From Gammaproteobacteria bacterium (GTDB lineage Bacteria > Pseudomonadota > Gammaproteobacteria > UBA4575): DNA of 64,000 nucleotides. Within the stretch, counting starts at the first letter, position 1; every line of letters begins with the position of its first letter. Location of the stretch: assembly GCA_033344735.1 (NCBI GenBank), contig JAWPMW010000001.1, positions 806,001-870,000 on the forward strand. Direction: 5' to 3'. The translations under genes and the position numbers were made by a program. Positions 27,830 to 36,794 of the stretch are shown here, in pieces. Below the pieces are notes generated by a model. It ran no database searches and was not told where the DNA came from. It saw only the letters and a program-made list of their open reading frames with translations.

Positions 27830-29011
27830 TTATTTACTATTGAAACTGTGTCGAAGAATAAAATAGCCCAATATTCCTGAACATAATGAACCAATTATTA
27901 TTCCTAATCTTTCATCAAATAACAGATTAACACCTGTTTCTTCGAAAGCAAGTGATCCAATAAACATGCTCATTGTAAACCCTATACCACATAAAGCCGA
28001 TAAACCTAGCAAACGCTGCAAATCCATTCCAGAAGGCAATGAAGTTAATTTAAACCTTATAGCTAGCCAGCATAAACCAAACACGCCAATTAATTTTCCC
28101 ACAAATAAGCCTAATGAAATACCCATAGAGACTGGATGAGTAACAGAGTCAATACTGATAGTTGATAGATTAATTCCTGCATTAGCAAATGCAAATACAG
28201 GAAGAATGAAGAAAGCAACCACAGTATGTAAATCATGCTCAAAACTTTTTAAGGTTGAGTGATCGGGGTCTTTTCTAGATTGAAGCGGAATGAATAATGC
28301 CAACAATATGCCTACCAAAGTAGCATGTACACCTGATTTCAACATTGCTACCCACATAATAATACCAATTAGCACATATGGGCTTCGTGAACATATATTT
28401 TTTATATTAAATAATGTCAATATGGCTAGACATAAAATAACAATCAATAAAGCAGTTGTTGAAATTTTTGATGTATAGAACAAAGCAATAATAATTATTG
28501 CACCCACATCATCAAAGATGGCAAGTGAGGTAAGAAAAATCTTACAAGAAATCGGGACACGGCTACCTAATAAACTTAGTATGCCTAAGGCAAATGCTAT
28601 ATCTGTAGCTGCAGGAATTGCCCACCCTTGAGATGCTACTGGGTCGTCATAATTGAAGTATAGATAAATTAGAGCAGGAACAGCCATACCTCCAATAGCA
28701 CCAATACCAGGCAAAATAATATTACGTTTATTCGATAACTCACCTTCGAGCAATTCTCTTTTAAGCTCAAAGCCAACCAAAAAGAAAAATACAGCCATCA
28801 ATCCATCATTGATCCATAATAATAAAGGCTTGGCTATGACCAATTCCGCCACATGAATTTCTAAAGACGTTGATAGCAACAACGAATAAAATTGATTTAA
28901 AGATGTATTAGCAAATATCAATGCTAGTACAGTAGCAAAAATTAAGAATATACCGCTTGCAGATTCCATCTTAAAGAAAGAAGCAATATATGATGATTTC
29001 ACATCATTCAT
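27830..29011 (-). CDS. nhaA: Na+/H+ antiporter NhaA
   Basis: A 393-residue inner-membrane antiporter with about 12 helices. Visible are the first helix FFKMESASGIFLIFATVLALIFANT, NDGLMAVFFFLVGFELKRELLEGEL, WAIPAATDIAFALGILSLLG with the paired-Asp region (TDIAFA, then LTSLAIFDDVGAIIIIALFY containing the Asp163/164 equivalents), and PVFAFANAGI. It expels Na+ using the proton gradient. A LysR regulator of the NhaR type lies 0.5 kb away on the same strand, upstream in transcription order. Confidence 0.95.
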   Translation of the reverse strand: MNDVKSSYIASFFKMESASGIFLIFATVLALIFANTSLNQFYSLLLSTSLEIHVAELVIAKPLLLWINDGLMAVFFFLVGFELKRELLEGELSNKRNIILPGIGAIGGMAVPALIYLYFNYDDPVASQGWAIPAATDIAFALGILSLLGSRVPISCKIFLTSLAIFDDVGAIIIIALFYTSKISTTALLIVILCLAILTLFNIKNICSRSPYVLIGIIMWVAMLKSGVHATLVGILLALFIPLQSRKDPDHSTLKSFEHDLHTVVAFFILPVFAFANAGINLSTISIDSVTHPVSMGISLGLFVGKLIGVFGLCWLAIRFKLTSLPSGMDLQRLLGLSALCGIGFTMSMFIGSLAFEETGVNLLFDERLGIIIGSLCSGILGYFILRHSFNSK

Positions 29012-29177
29012 TTGTATTAATAGCCCAAATTTAAAGTAAGATTATTTTGTTGTTATATAATAACGATGAAATATTTCTCTAACTAATCGATATAGCCGAA
29101 CCGTCAATATTGAAATATCTGTTTTATCAACGACGCATATAAAACTATAGTTTAGTCATAACAACATGGAGTTAGAA

Positions 29178-29474
29178 ATGATTAGGCTACACATTGAAGC
29201 AGAACTTGATAGTATATGGCGTAGAACAATCAATTATCAAGTGGATTATTTGCTTGCTCCTATTGTTAAAAACATAAAGTTCAGTGAAATTAATTTCTAT
29301 ACGTGCAAAAAAACAAAACAAATATATTATTGTTGCGACATACTAGGGGAAGATATATCAGGACATAAATTTCAGTTCAAAGTAAAAAATTCAAACGGTA
29401 AATTAGCAATCAAAGACACGATATCCAGAGTACGTCGAGAGCTGTTAAGAAAAGATAAAAGGTTGATTGCTTAA
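29178..29474 (+). CDS. Small uncharacterised protein, possibly HPF-like
   Basis: I choose the ATG at 29178, which has GGAG 7 nt upstream; an ATG at 29166 has no ribosome site. The 98-residue product (MIRLHIEAELDSIWRR...) is predicted to alternate strand-helix-strand-strand-helix, with a basic C-terminus (VRRELLRKDKR). This order resembles the ribosome hibernation factor fold, and a clear HPF-like gene lies 1.2 kb away, but sequence similarity is too thin for a firm call. It stands between nhaA and nhaR on the opposite strand. Function unknown. Confidence 0.5.
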   Translation: MIRLHIEAELDSIWRRTINYQVDYLLAPIVKNIKFSEINFYTCKKTKQIYYCCDILGEDISGHKFQFKVKNSNGKLAIKDTISRVRRELLRKDKRLIA

Positions 29475-29516
29475 ACTTATTACTCTCGATAAATTTAGAT
29501 TTGCTACGACTAAAAT

Positions 29517-30416
29517 TTAGTTAAAAAGTCTGGATCTCGCTTCTTCAGTTATCTTTAATACACCAGGATGCTTTATCTTCCTTTCAGGGGATATAGTGTA
29601 ATAGGTTTCAGTGACGGACTCTATCGTGCCTACAAGTTTTGCGTGATACATACTTTCAATTGCTTCTGCCACTGCATATGGCGCAGGAAATAGACCAATA
29701 GCAGCTTCACCAAATGCTTTAATTAATGCACTATCATCTACTTCAGCAACAATATTAGGCTGCACCCCAACTTCATCAAACCAGTCGTCAAGATCTCTAC
29801 GCATTTGATTATTGCTAGCAGGCAATAACAATGGTGCATTAGTCAATGATTGTGGAAATTTCTTACTATATCTTGACGCAATACTTTTATGTGCAAAAAA
29901 AGCTATTTGACTATTACCTAACTTATGGTTATATGCTTTCACATTCAACCCTGCTGGGACTTGTCTGTCAGAGATTATCAAATCTAACTTATGTACAGCG
30001 AGATCGCCCAGTAATGTTTCAAATTCTCCTTCCTGACAAATCACTTTGATAGATTCTTCCAACTCTAATGCAGGCGCAATTGTGCGAAAAGCGATTAGCT
30101 TGGGAATTGAATTTAATATTCCCACACTAAGTTTATTATGAACTTCAATTGACTGGCTTTGTACGCGTTGCGCAAGCTCACCACCCAAAGTAAAAATTTC
30201 ATCAGCATAAAGATTTACCACATCACCCATTGCAGTAAGACTTAATCCACGACCAGCACGCTGGAATAAAGGCTCTCCAATAGATTCTTCCAATAATTTT
30301 AATTGGCCACTGATTGTCTGTGGCGTGATGTGCAGTAATTCGGATGCTTTTGCAATACTACCTTCACGTGCAACCGTCCAAAAATAGTGTAAGTGGCTAT
30401 AGTTTAAGTGTCTCAT
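29517..30416 (-). CDS. nhaR: LysR-family regulator, NhaR type
   Basis: A 299-residue regulator. The winged helix-turn-helix is at residues 3-62 (LNYSHLHYFWTVAREGSIAKASELLHITPQTISGQLKLLEESIGEPLFQR), which is the NhaR subgroup pattern (LNYxHLxYFW). The ligand-binding domain follows (VGILNSIPKLIAFR...). In enterobacteria NhaR activates nhaA in response to Na+. Here nhaA is downstream on the same strand, separated by a small gene on the other strand. Divergent to an HPF-like gene across a 235-bp AT-rich region with repeated CGATTTA motifs. Confidence 0.88.
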   Translation of the reverse strand: MRHLNYSHLHYFWTVAREGSIAKASELLHITPQTISGQLKLLEESIGEPLFQRAGRGLSLTAMGDVVNLYADEIFTLGGELAQRVQSQSIEVHNKLSVGILNSIPKLIAFRTIAPALELEESIKVICQEGEFETLLGDLAVHKLDLIISDRQVPAGLNVKAYNHKLGNSQIAFFAHKSIASRYSKKFPQSLTNAPLLLPASNNQMRRDLDDWFDEVGVQPNIVAEVDDSALIKAFGEAAIGLFPAPYAVAEAIESMYHAKLVGTIESVTETYYTISPERKIKHPGVLKITEEARSRLFN

Positions 30417-30498
30417 CTATGCTTCATCTTTGCTTATAAAAATACATCAACATCTATTTAGACATATATTATCTTATAATTGAAAAATAAGGAATATT

Positions 30499-30592
30499 CG
30501 ATTTATTCATATTAAATCATCGTTTTTATCGATTTAAATAATTTCATTATTTTAAACTTTTATCGAATTAAAGCTAAAAAATATACGATTTG
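30499..30592. repeat. CGATTTA-type repeats between nhaR and the HPF-like gene
   Basis: Four related heptamers lie on the plus strand: CGATTTA at 30499 and 30530, CGAATTA at 30564 and CGATTTG at 30586. They are spaced 31, 34 and 22 bp in an AT-rich divergent promoter region, and the first faces an inverted TAAATCatCG copy at 30513. They may be regulator sites (for instance NhaR autoregulation) or chance in AT-rich DNA. Confidence 0.3.
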
Positions 30593-30651
30593 TTAGTAGT
30601 TTCTCTATGGATTAATCTTTTCACCATCACAAACAAAAGGGGCTAATACAG

Positions 30652-30999
30652 ATGCATGTAGAAATTCAAGCAAGAGGATTTGAGTTATCCGAAAACTTGG
30701 AAAATCATATCCACAAAAAAGTTACTCACGCATTACAGTACGCAAACACTAAAGTACGAAAAGTAATTGTTAGGTTATTTAATGAAGATGCAAGACACAA
30801 TCAAAAAACTCGTACTTGCCGCATATTAGTTTCAGTTAAAGGTATGCCAGATATTATTACTAACTATCGTGCAAATAATATTTATAAAGCATCAAACGCA
30901 GCAATTAAAGCATCAAGCTTTACGATAAAAAACAGACTTAATAAGATTAGAAAATTAAAGAATATTAAGCGCCAAACACAATCATTAATTACTAATTAA
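30652..30999 (+). CDS. HPF/RaiA-type ribosome-associated protein
   Basis: A 115-residue protein with the hibernation promoting factor fold: MHVEIQARGFELSENLENHIHKKVTHAL (strand 1 and helix 1), VRKVIVRLFNEDARHNQKTRTCRILVSVKG (two strands) and NIYKASNAAIKASSFTIKNRLNKIRKLKN (basic helix 2). No long-form C-terminal dimerisation domain is present. Such proteins bind the 30S decoding centre and pause ribosomes under stress. It starts a plus-strand unit with a secreted protein and a 36-residue membrane peptide, an unusual partnership, and has AAAGGGG upstream of its ATG. Confidence 0.8.
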   Translation: MHVEIQARGFELSENLENHIHKKVTHALQYANTKVRKVIVRLFNEDARHNQKTRTCRILVSVKGMPDIITNYRANNIYKASNAAIKASSFTIKNRLNKIRKLKNIKRQTQSLITN

Positions 31000-31008
31000 G
31001 GGAAAAAC

Positions 31009-31647
31009 ATGAACACTATTTTATATAGCAAATCAAAATCTACACTTAACGAAAAATCACAGGATAAAAAAATGCTTAAATCTAAATTAACACTAACGAC
31101 AGCACTGACTGTTACCATGCTCTTCAGCACAAGTAATCTGTTTGCAAGTAATAAAGATAGTCAACTCGACGTTTCAAATTATGCGTATGAAATTTTAGTC
31201 AATACAGAACAAGCGCTTAATAACATGACGTATCAACCAAAAGAATCACTTTCTTATGTAACAACGTCTTTAGATTTGATCGAAAAAATTGAGTCCAATT
31301 TCACTCAAAACACATTAACTGAAACCAATCAAGACAAAAAAGACAGGATTGCACACTCGCATACCCACTACTTACCAAAGCTAGATCTTACAGAACTGAA
31401 AAACAATGAGACTCTGCCAATCTTAAAACAAAAAATTAAAACTGATGTTGTCTATAAAGGAGAATCTGAAACCAGCGATTACCCTAATAATGCATGGTTT
31501 GATTATACTTTTGCTAAGGCGAGTTTAGTGACTGTACGTGAAGCACTGAATGCTGGTCATTCAATGGAAGCAATACGCAATCTAAAAAGAGTATATGAAG
31601 CTATTTACATAGAACCAGATTTCAATGTTTCTGAACAATCATCATAA
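31009..31647 (+). CDS. Secreted YfdX-like protein
   Basis: A 212-residue protein from the ATG at 31009 (AAGGGA 6 nt upstream). A second ATG at 31072 also has AGGA and would give a classical signal peptide (MLKSKLTLTTALTVTMLFSTSNLFAS), so the true start is uncertain. The mature part is helical: YAYEILVNTEQALNN, LDLIEKIESN, a strand-rich centre (LPKLDLTEL, TDVVYKGES), and ASLVTVREALNAGHSMEAIRNLKRVYEAIYIEPDF. Length and the N-terminal helix pattern recall YfdX, an acid-stress-associated periplasmic protein; the match is weak. It is 9 bp after the HPF-like gene. Confidence 0.5.
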   Translation: MNTILYSKSKSTLNEKSQDKKMLKSKLTLTTALTVTMLFSTSNLFASNKDSQLDVSNYAYEILVNTEQALNNMTYQPKESLSYVTTSLDLIEKIESNFTQNTLTETNQDKKDRIAHSHTHYLPKLDLTELKNNETLPILKQKIKTDVVYKGESETSDYPNNAWFDYTFAKASLVTVREALNAGHSMEAIRNLKRVYEAIYIEPDFNVSEQSS

Positions 31648-31659
31648 TTAAGGAAAACT

Positions 31660-31770
31660 ATGTACACATCACAAGCACAAAGTACTATATGCAACTATTG
31701 GCTTGAATCAACAGGATTGTTTTTCTACACTATCTTATCAATTGCTATAGGCATAGCATTATTCAATTAA
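31660..31770 (+). CDS. 36-residue membrane peptide
   Basis: A short frame with AAGGA 6 nt before its ATG. The product is a short polar N-terminus (MYTSQAQSTICNYW), then one hydrophobic helix (GLFFYTILSIAIGIALFN). It starts 12 bp after the YfdX-like gene and is likely the last gene of that unit, being followed by a 12-bp hairpin. Function unknown; it could be a stress-induced membrane small protein. Confidence 0.5.
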   Translation: MYTSQAQSTICNYWLESTGLFFYTILSIAIGIALFN

Positions 31771-31808
31771 TAGAGTAGTACTTTTTTCACAAGTTATTTA
31801 TCTACAAC

Positions 31809-31836
31809 ATCCAGTGTAGATTCATCTACACTGGAT
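31809..31836. terminator. 12-bp hairpin between convergent genes
   Basis: ATCCAGTGTAGA (31809-31820) and its exact complement (31825-31836) enclose a TTCA loop. It lies between the end of the small membrane peptide (plus) and ccmI (minus), where a two-way terminator is expected. No U-tract follows on either strand, so it may act by RNA 3' end stabilisation or with Rho. Confidence 0.5.
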
Positions 31837-31856
31837 TAATGACTTGATATATTAAC

Positions 31857-33101
31857 TTAATCAGCAATAGCACTAATATCTAGATTCACAGCAGCTATAT
31901 TCGTTTCTGAAAAATCTACAACGACTGATTTCGAAATGAGATCACCTTTTTGAGTTATCGCCTGACCACTTTTTGATATACGCGCCAACACTTCTACTTT
32001 TTCAAAAGTATCTATATCCATACTAGGCATCATGGCCATTTCTTTAGATAGAGTAACCTTTGCAGGAAGACTTGCAACGGTTAAACGCGCTAATGAAAGC
32101 GGCATTTTTGGGCCATCTACTGCTCTAGCGTATATAAACAATGTGTCGCCAGACCCTGCTAATTGGTTAACACTTTCATTAAGTTGTACAGAAACTTCAA
32201 TTTTGCGCTGATCACTTGTGTCTTGTTGAGCCATATCCTCTGCTTGCTCTAAGGGTACTAGACCTGCTTTACTACGCGCATCATTTAAAAACTGGACTAA
32301 TGATGCTTTCACATCTGCTCTATCATTTGGCACCAGAGTTAATAATGTTTGCCAATGATTAACTGCGTTCTGGAAGTCAGAGGTTGTATAAGCTGCATAG
32401 CCTGAATACCACAAGCCACGCTGATGATTAGGGTTAATAGACAAGGCTTTAGCTAATAATGATTTTTCATAGTCGCTGAATAATTCATTATTAGAAAATG
32501 CTGACGCTTCTGCAGTCAATACTAATATTTCTGGGTCGGCTTGGTTAACAAGATCAAGAGCTTTAATATAAGCTTGCTTGGCAAGCTCATATTGTTGTGT
32601 CACAAAGTATGACTGCCCTAACATTCTCCAACCTTCGACACTGTCAGGCTTTTCTTTTAATTTTTTCTCCAAACTGGCAATCGAGTTTTCTATAGATTGC
32701 ATTTGTGATGATGCAACAGTCTGGTTACTAGCGACATCATAAGTATAACTTCCAGTACTGACTTGTTTATATGTGAGCAAAGCGACCACTGGCAATACTA
32801 TAGCTATGGTCAAAGTCATTATCTTGTTACCACGCAAATTAAACGGTTTGGTATCTTCAACATCAGCATCTTGTAATAACGTTTGCTGCAAGTCGGCAAG
32901 CGCATGATCGTACTCTTCTTTGTCTAGGAGGTTACGCTCTAAATCAGCTTCTAAATCTTCTACTTTACCGATATAAATTGCCTTATTAATTTCCTCTCTG
33001 GAAACGTACTGATTTTTATTTTCCTTTGAAAGTAATGGCAATAAGACAAATAAAAGTCCAAGCAATATCAAACCAATTACGACTAACCAAAAAGTGATCA
33101 T
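31857..33101 (-). CDS. ccmI: Cytochrome c maturation protein CcmI
   Basis: A 414-residue apocytochrome chaperone. Two N-terminal membrane helices (residues 2-24 and about 92-112) flank a cytoplasmic leucine-zipper-like loop. The periplasmic part has TPR repeats (EGWRMLGQSYFVTQQYELAKQAYIKAL; HQRGLWYSGYAAYTTSDFQNAVNHW) and a C-terminal beta domain. It holds apocytochromes for the CcmFH ligase. Last gene of the ccm operon, 13 bp after ccmH. Confidence 0.92.
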   Translation of the reverse strand: MITFWLVVIGLILLGLLFVLLPLLSKENKNQYVSREEINKAIYIGKVEDLEADLERNLLDKEEYDHALADLQQTLLQDADVEDTKPFNLRGNKIMTLTIAIVLPVVALLTYKQVSTGSYTYDVASNQTVASSQMQSIENSIASLEKKLKEKPDSVEGWRMLGQSYFVTQQYELAKQAYIKALDLVNQADPEILVLTAEASAFSNNELFSDYEKSLLAKALSINPNHQRGLWYSGYAAYTTSDFQNAVNHWQTLLTLVPNDRADVKASLVQFLNDARSKAGLVPLEQAEDMAQQDTSDQRKIEVSVQLNESVNQLAGSGDTLFIYARAVDGPKMPLSLARLTVASLPAKVTLSKEMAMMPSMDIDTFEKVEVLARISKSGQAITQKGDLISKSVVVDFSETNIAAVNLDISAIAD

Positions 33102-33114
33102 TTATATTGCCTTA

Positions 33115-33585
33115 TTATTTCATTTTCGTATTAATATCTTCATCGAGAAGATCTTTTAGACGTTGCCTGTCTTTGTCATTCAATTCATTATCCGTAATAT
33201 CCATTGAGCGTCGTTTAACCAGCATTAGTGCAGTGATAAGTCCACCAGCAAGTAGCAAAAATGGCCCAATCCATAATAAGTAAGTGCGCGGCTTAACTGG
33301 AGGATTATATAAAACAAAATCTCCATATCTGTCAGACATGAATTTTAAAATTTCTTGATCTGTCGCACCTCTCTCCAACATTTCTTTTACTTCAATGCGC
33401 AAGTCATTAGAAAGATCAGCAGGTGATTCTGCCACTGTTTGATTTTGACAAACTAAGCAACGCAGCTCGGACAAAAGATGTTCGTAACGCTCTTCATATT
33501 CAGGCGCAACACTAATCACTTGCGGGATGCTTACTGATGAATGCAACACAATAAAAGTAAAAACAAAAATTTTCGCTCTATTCAT
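33115..33585 (-). CDS. ccmH: Cytochrome c maturation protein CcmH
   Basis: A 156-residue protein with signal segment, the redox motif LRCLVCQNQTVAESPADLSNDLR and ATDQEILKFMSDRYGDFVLYNPPVKPRTYLLWIGPFLLLAGG, ending in a membrane anchor. It reduces or holds apocytochrome cysteines for haem ligation. It overlaps ccmG by 4 bp. Length corresponds to the N-terminal domain only of E. coli CcmH; CcmI is a separate gene here. Confidence 0.95.
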   Translation of the reverse strand: MNRAKIFVFTFIVLHSSVSIPQVISVAPEYEERYEHLLSELRCLVCQNQTVAESPADLSNDLRIEVKEMLERGATDQEILKFMSDRYGDFVLYNPPVKPRTYLLWIGPFLLLAGGLITALMLVKRRSMDITDNELNDKDRQRLKDLLDEDINTKMK

Positions 33586-34115
33586 TGTAATGCTGCTGTG
33601 ATCTGATTTATTTTAGGCATAAATTGCTTTTCCCATACATCAGGAGTCATTACACCCACAAGTTTATGTTGTATTATTCCTTTACTATCTATCAAGAATG
33701 TTTCTGGAGCACCATAGACTCCAAAGTCGATGCCTATCCGGCCATTTTCATCAAAAATATTAATAACATATGGGTCACCATATTGCTTCAACCAATTAAT
33801 AGCAGCTCCACGATCATCTTTATAATTAAGCCCATAGATAGGTACTTGTAATTGACTTGCCAAATAAACTAATGCTGCATGTTCCTGTTTACACGCAGCA
33901 CACCACGTTGCCCAGACATTTATCAGTGCATAGTCGCCCTGAATATCTTTATCAGAAATTATCTTGCCAGGATCTCTCAATGTACTGGTAGCAAATGTTG
34001 GGATCGGTTTTCCAATTAATGGTGAAGGAATTAGAGATGGATCCTTATATAAGCCAACAAACAAAAATCCAGTCAATATTAAAAAGAGTAATACAGGAAT
34101 AAGAAAACGAATCAT
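33582..34115 (-). CDS. ccmG: Thiol:disulfide interchange protein CcmG/DsbE
   Basis: A 177-residue membrane-anchored thioredoxin: N-terminal helix (residues 4-24), PLIGKPIPTFATSTL, the active site WATWCAACKQEH, LNYKDDRGAAINWLKQYG, and GVYGAPETFLIDSKGII with the cis-Pro. The CAAC active site replaces the more usual CPTC or CVPC; the cysteines and fold are intact. It keeps apocytochrome thiols reduced. Placed between ccmF and ccmH. Confidence 0.93.
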   Translation of the reverse strand: MIRFLIPVLLFLILTGFLFVGLYKDPSLIPSPLIGKPIPTFATSTLRDPGKIISDKDIQGDYALINVWATWCAACKQEHAALVYLASQLQVPIYGLNYKDDRGAAINWLKQYGDPYVINIFDENGRIGIDFGVYGAPETFLIDSKGIIQHKLVGVMTPDVWEKQFMPKINQITAALQ

Positions 34116-34135
34116 GTCTTGTCGGTATAAATTAG

Positions 34136-36130
34136 TTAAGCGGATGTTGTTTGTGTGTCAGAATTTCCATTATCCACTTCCTTTTTTACTGTCGCCAAAG
34201 TTCGATAACGTTTGTCCATAGCGCCTAATATACCGCCAATTGCCATAAGTAGCGTACCAAACCAAACCCACTGAATAAATGGTCGATAATAAATTCTAAA
34301 ACCCCATTCATTCTCATTTATAGGTTCGCCTAAAGACACATATAAATCTCGGAAAACACCTGTTTGAATTCCAGGTTCAGTCATGGGATTTGTTTGTACG
34401 GTATAAATTCGTTTCTCAGGATACAACATAGCTACTGGTGATCCATCTCTTGTCACATTTACACTGCCACGCATGGCTTTATAGTTAGGTCCTTGAACGG
34501 GCCCAACATTCTCTAATATAAATGTATAGCCGGCTAATTCAACCTGCTGACCAAAAGTGACGCTTACTTCCTTTTCGTCACTGAATGAACTGGTAAAAAC
34601 TACACCCAGAATAAATATACCTATACCAATGTGTGCCGTCACCATACCTAACATTGCTCGAGGTATTTTTTTATACGCTTTACCCAATGATGTTGAGCTA
34701 TCTCGTTTAATGATTAATCTCAACACTGCATATAGCGCAGTTAATATTGCCCATGCTGCAGCTGCAATACCGACAGCCGTCATAATAGTTGTATCTCTGT
34801 AAATCGCTAATGGGAGTATAATTCCCAGGGCAATACCTAAAAATAATAATATTTTTAACCTACTAAATAATTCTTTTACTGGTACACGGCGCCACTTAGC
34901 AATGGGCCCTATTCCCATGATTATTACTAAAGGCAACATCAATGGCACAAACACTGCTGAAAAATACGGAGGTCCAACTGATAATTTTGGCAACCCTAAT
35001 GCATCTAAGAACAGCGGATAAAGAGTACCTATTAGAATGGTGATCATCGCTACTACTAGCAATACATTATTAATGAGCAACATGGTTTCTTTAGAAACCA
35101 AATCAAAACGTCCGCCAGAAGTAAATTGAGCCGCACGCCATGCATATAATGTTAACGAGCCACCAACTACTACAGCCAAAAAACCTAATATGTAAACACC
35201 ACGTGCAGGATCGCTCGCAAATGAATGCACTGAGACTAATACGCCCGAACGCACCAAGAAGGTACCAAGCAAGCTTAATGAGAATGCCATGATTGATAAC
35301 AGAATTGTCCAACTTTTAAATGTAGAACGTTTTTCTGTGACTGCTAAGGAATGAATTAACGCTGTACCTACTAACCAAGGCATAAATGAAGCATTTTCCA
35401 CTGGATCCCAAAACCACCAACCACCCCAGCCTAACTCGTGATATGCCCACCAACTTCCAAGTGCAATTCCTATAGTTAGAAATACCCAAGCAATACTTGC
35501 CCAAGGGCGAGACCATCGCACCCATGCAGAATCTAACTTGCCACTTAATAATGCAGCAATGGCAAATGCAAATGCTACTGAAAAACCAACATACCCCATA
35601 TACAACATTGGTGGGTGTATGACTAAACCAGGATCTTGCAACAAAGGATTTAAATCACGCCCTTCAATCGCTGCTGGAAATAATCTTTCAAATGGGTTTG
35701 ATGTAAGTAAAGTAAATAAAATAAAACCAATACCTATCATACCCATAACTGCTAATACTCTAGCAATCATCTCCGCAGGCAGCGCACGACTAAATATTGA
35801 TACCGCAAAACCCCAGCCAGCAAGAGCTAGCACCCAGAGAAGTAAAGAGCCTTCATGTGCACCCCATACTGCTGAAATTTGATAATAAACAGGTAATTTC
35901 GTATTAGAGTTATTAGCAACATACAACACAGAGAAATCGTTAGTCACAAAACAGTATGTTAAACAAACAAAAGAAATCAATAGAAATAGAAACTGCCCAC
36001 TGGCAGCTGTGCGCCCTACCGCCATCCAACTGAGGTTGTTACGATGCGCACCGATTAGTGGGATAGTTGATTGTGTAATTGCCAAACATAAAGCAATGAC
36101 TAATGCGAACTGACCAATTTCTGCAACCAT
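34136..36130 (-). CDS. ccmF: Cytochrome c haem lyase subunit CcmF
   Basis: A 664-residue inner-membrane protein with about 14-15 helices. The WWD haem-binding domain is present (WAYHELGWGGWWFWDPVENASFMPWL near residue 245), as are conserved periplasmic His regions (DPGLVIHPPMLYMGYVGF, SVHSFASDPARG, VTAHIGIGIFILG). It joins haem from holo-CcmE to apocytochrome cysteines. Length is typical. Confidence 0.97.
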   Translation of the reverse strand: MVAEIGQFALVIALCLAITQSTIPLIGAHRNNLSWMAVGRTAASGQFLFLLISFVCLTYCFVTNDFSVLYVANNSNTKLPVYYQISAVWGAHEGSLLLWVLALAGWGFAVSIFSRALPAEMIARVLAVMGMIGIGFILFTLLTSNPFERLFPAAIEGRDLNPLLQDPGLVIHPPMLYMGYVGFSVAFAFAIAALLSGKLDSAWVRWSRPWASIAWVFLTIGIALGSWWAYHELGWGGWWFWDPVENASFMPWLVGTALIHSLAVTEKRSTFKSWTILLSIMAFSLSLLGTFLVRSGVLVSVHSFASDPARGVYILGFLAVVVGGSLTLYAWRAAQFTSGGRFDLVSKETMLLINNVLLVVAMITILIGTLYPLFLDALGLPKLSVGPPYFSAVFVPLMLPLVIIMGIGPIAKWRRVPVKELFSRLKILLFLGIALGIILPLAIYRDTTIMTAVGIAAAAWAILTALYAVLRLIIKRDSSTSLGKAYKKIPRAMLGMVTAHIGIGIFILGVVFTSSFSDEKEVSVTFGQQVELAGYTFILENVGPVQGPNYKAMRGSVNVTRDGSPVAMLYPEKRIYTVQTNPMTEPGIQTGVFRDLYVSLGEPINENEWGFRIYYRPFIQWVWFGTLLMAIGGILGAMDKRYRTLATVKKEVDNGNSDTQTTSA

Positions 36131-36145
36131 AGATATTATCTAGAA

Positions 36146-36610
36146 TTAATTAATAGTAGTCTTTGGAATAGATACAGGATGTTTAGCCCCCGCTTCCTTT
36201 AATGCTTCCGCCACTTCAGGGGGCATGTAGTTTTCATCATGCTTTGCTAATACTTCTTGAGCAACGAATACACCTTTTTGATTAATCTTACCTTGTGCAA
36301 CAATGCCTTGCCCTTCACGGAATAAATCCGGCAATAAGCCGGTGTATCTCACTGTAATACTTCCCGCTGTATCTGTAAGATCAAATTGCGTAGTAATACC
36401 ATCACTTTCACGTACTACACTTCCTTCAACTACCAAACCACCCAAGCGAAACATTTGACCTTTTTCAACTTCACTTGAAGCAATCTGTGAAGGGCTATAA
36501 AAATATAGTAGATTTTTTTGAAAGGCAAAAAGCGCAAGACCAATCGCGGCACCGAAGCCAACAATTAGCACCATGACAAATATTAAACGTTGTTTTCTTT
36601 TTGGCGTCAT
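36146..36610 (-). CDS. ccmE: Haem chaperone CcmE
   Basis: A 154-residue protein from the ATG at 36610 (MTPKRKQRLIFV), which matches family starts; a longer frame to 36706 would run into ccmD. One N-terminal membrane helix, an OB-fold (FRLGGLVVEGSVVRESDG, VRYTGLLPDLFREGQGIVAQG), and the covalent haem His with its Tyr in AKHDENYMPPEV. It carries haem from CcmABCD to CcmF. Confidence 0.95.
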   Translation of the reverse strand: MTPKRKQRLIFVMVLIVGFGAAIGLALFAFQKNLLYFYSPSQIASSEVEKGQMFRLGGLVVEGSVVRESDGITTQFDLTDTAGSITVRYTGLLPDLFREGQGIVAQGKINQKGVFVAQEVLAKHDENYMPPEVAEALKEAGAKHPVSIPKTTIN

Positions 36611-36641
36611 TATTAAAATCTCTATACTTAAATCTTGATAC

Positions 36642-36794
36642 TCAGGACTCTTCCGATAATTCCTGTAACTCTTTAAAAATTCGTTTACGTTTGATTTTCG
36701 CGGCAACTACATTTGCAATCATAACAAATGCCACTATTCCATAAGATGCCCATACAAAAAAAGCATAACCGCCCATAGCAAAAAATTCTTTCAT
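36642..36794 (-). CDS. ccmD: Haem exporter protein CcmD
   Basis: A 50-residue single-helix protein (MKEFFAMGGYAFFVWASYGIVAFVMIAN followed by a basic tail KIKRKRIFKELQEL). The ATG at 36794 overlaps the ccmC stop as ATGA and gives the standard N-terminus. It helps release holo-CcmE from CcmABC. Confidence 0.92.
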   Translation of the reverse strand: MKEFFAMGGYAFFVWASYGIVAFVMIANVVAAKIKRKRIFKELQELSEES

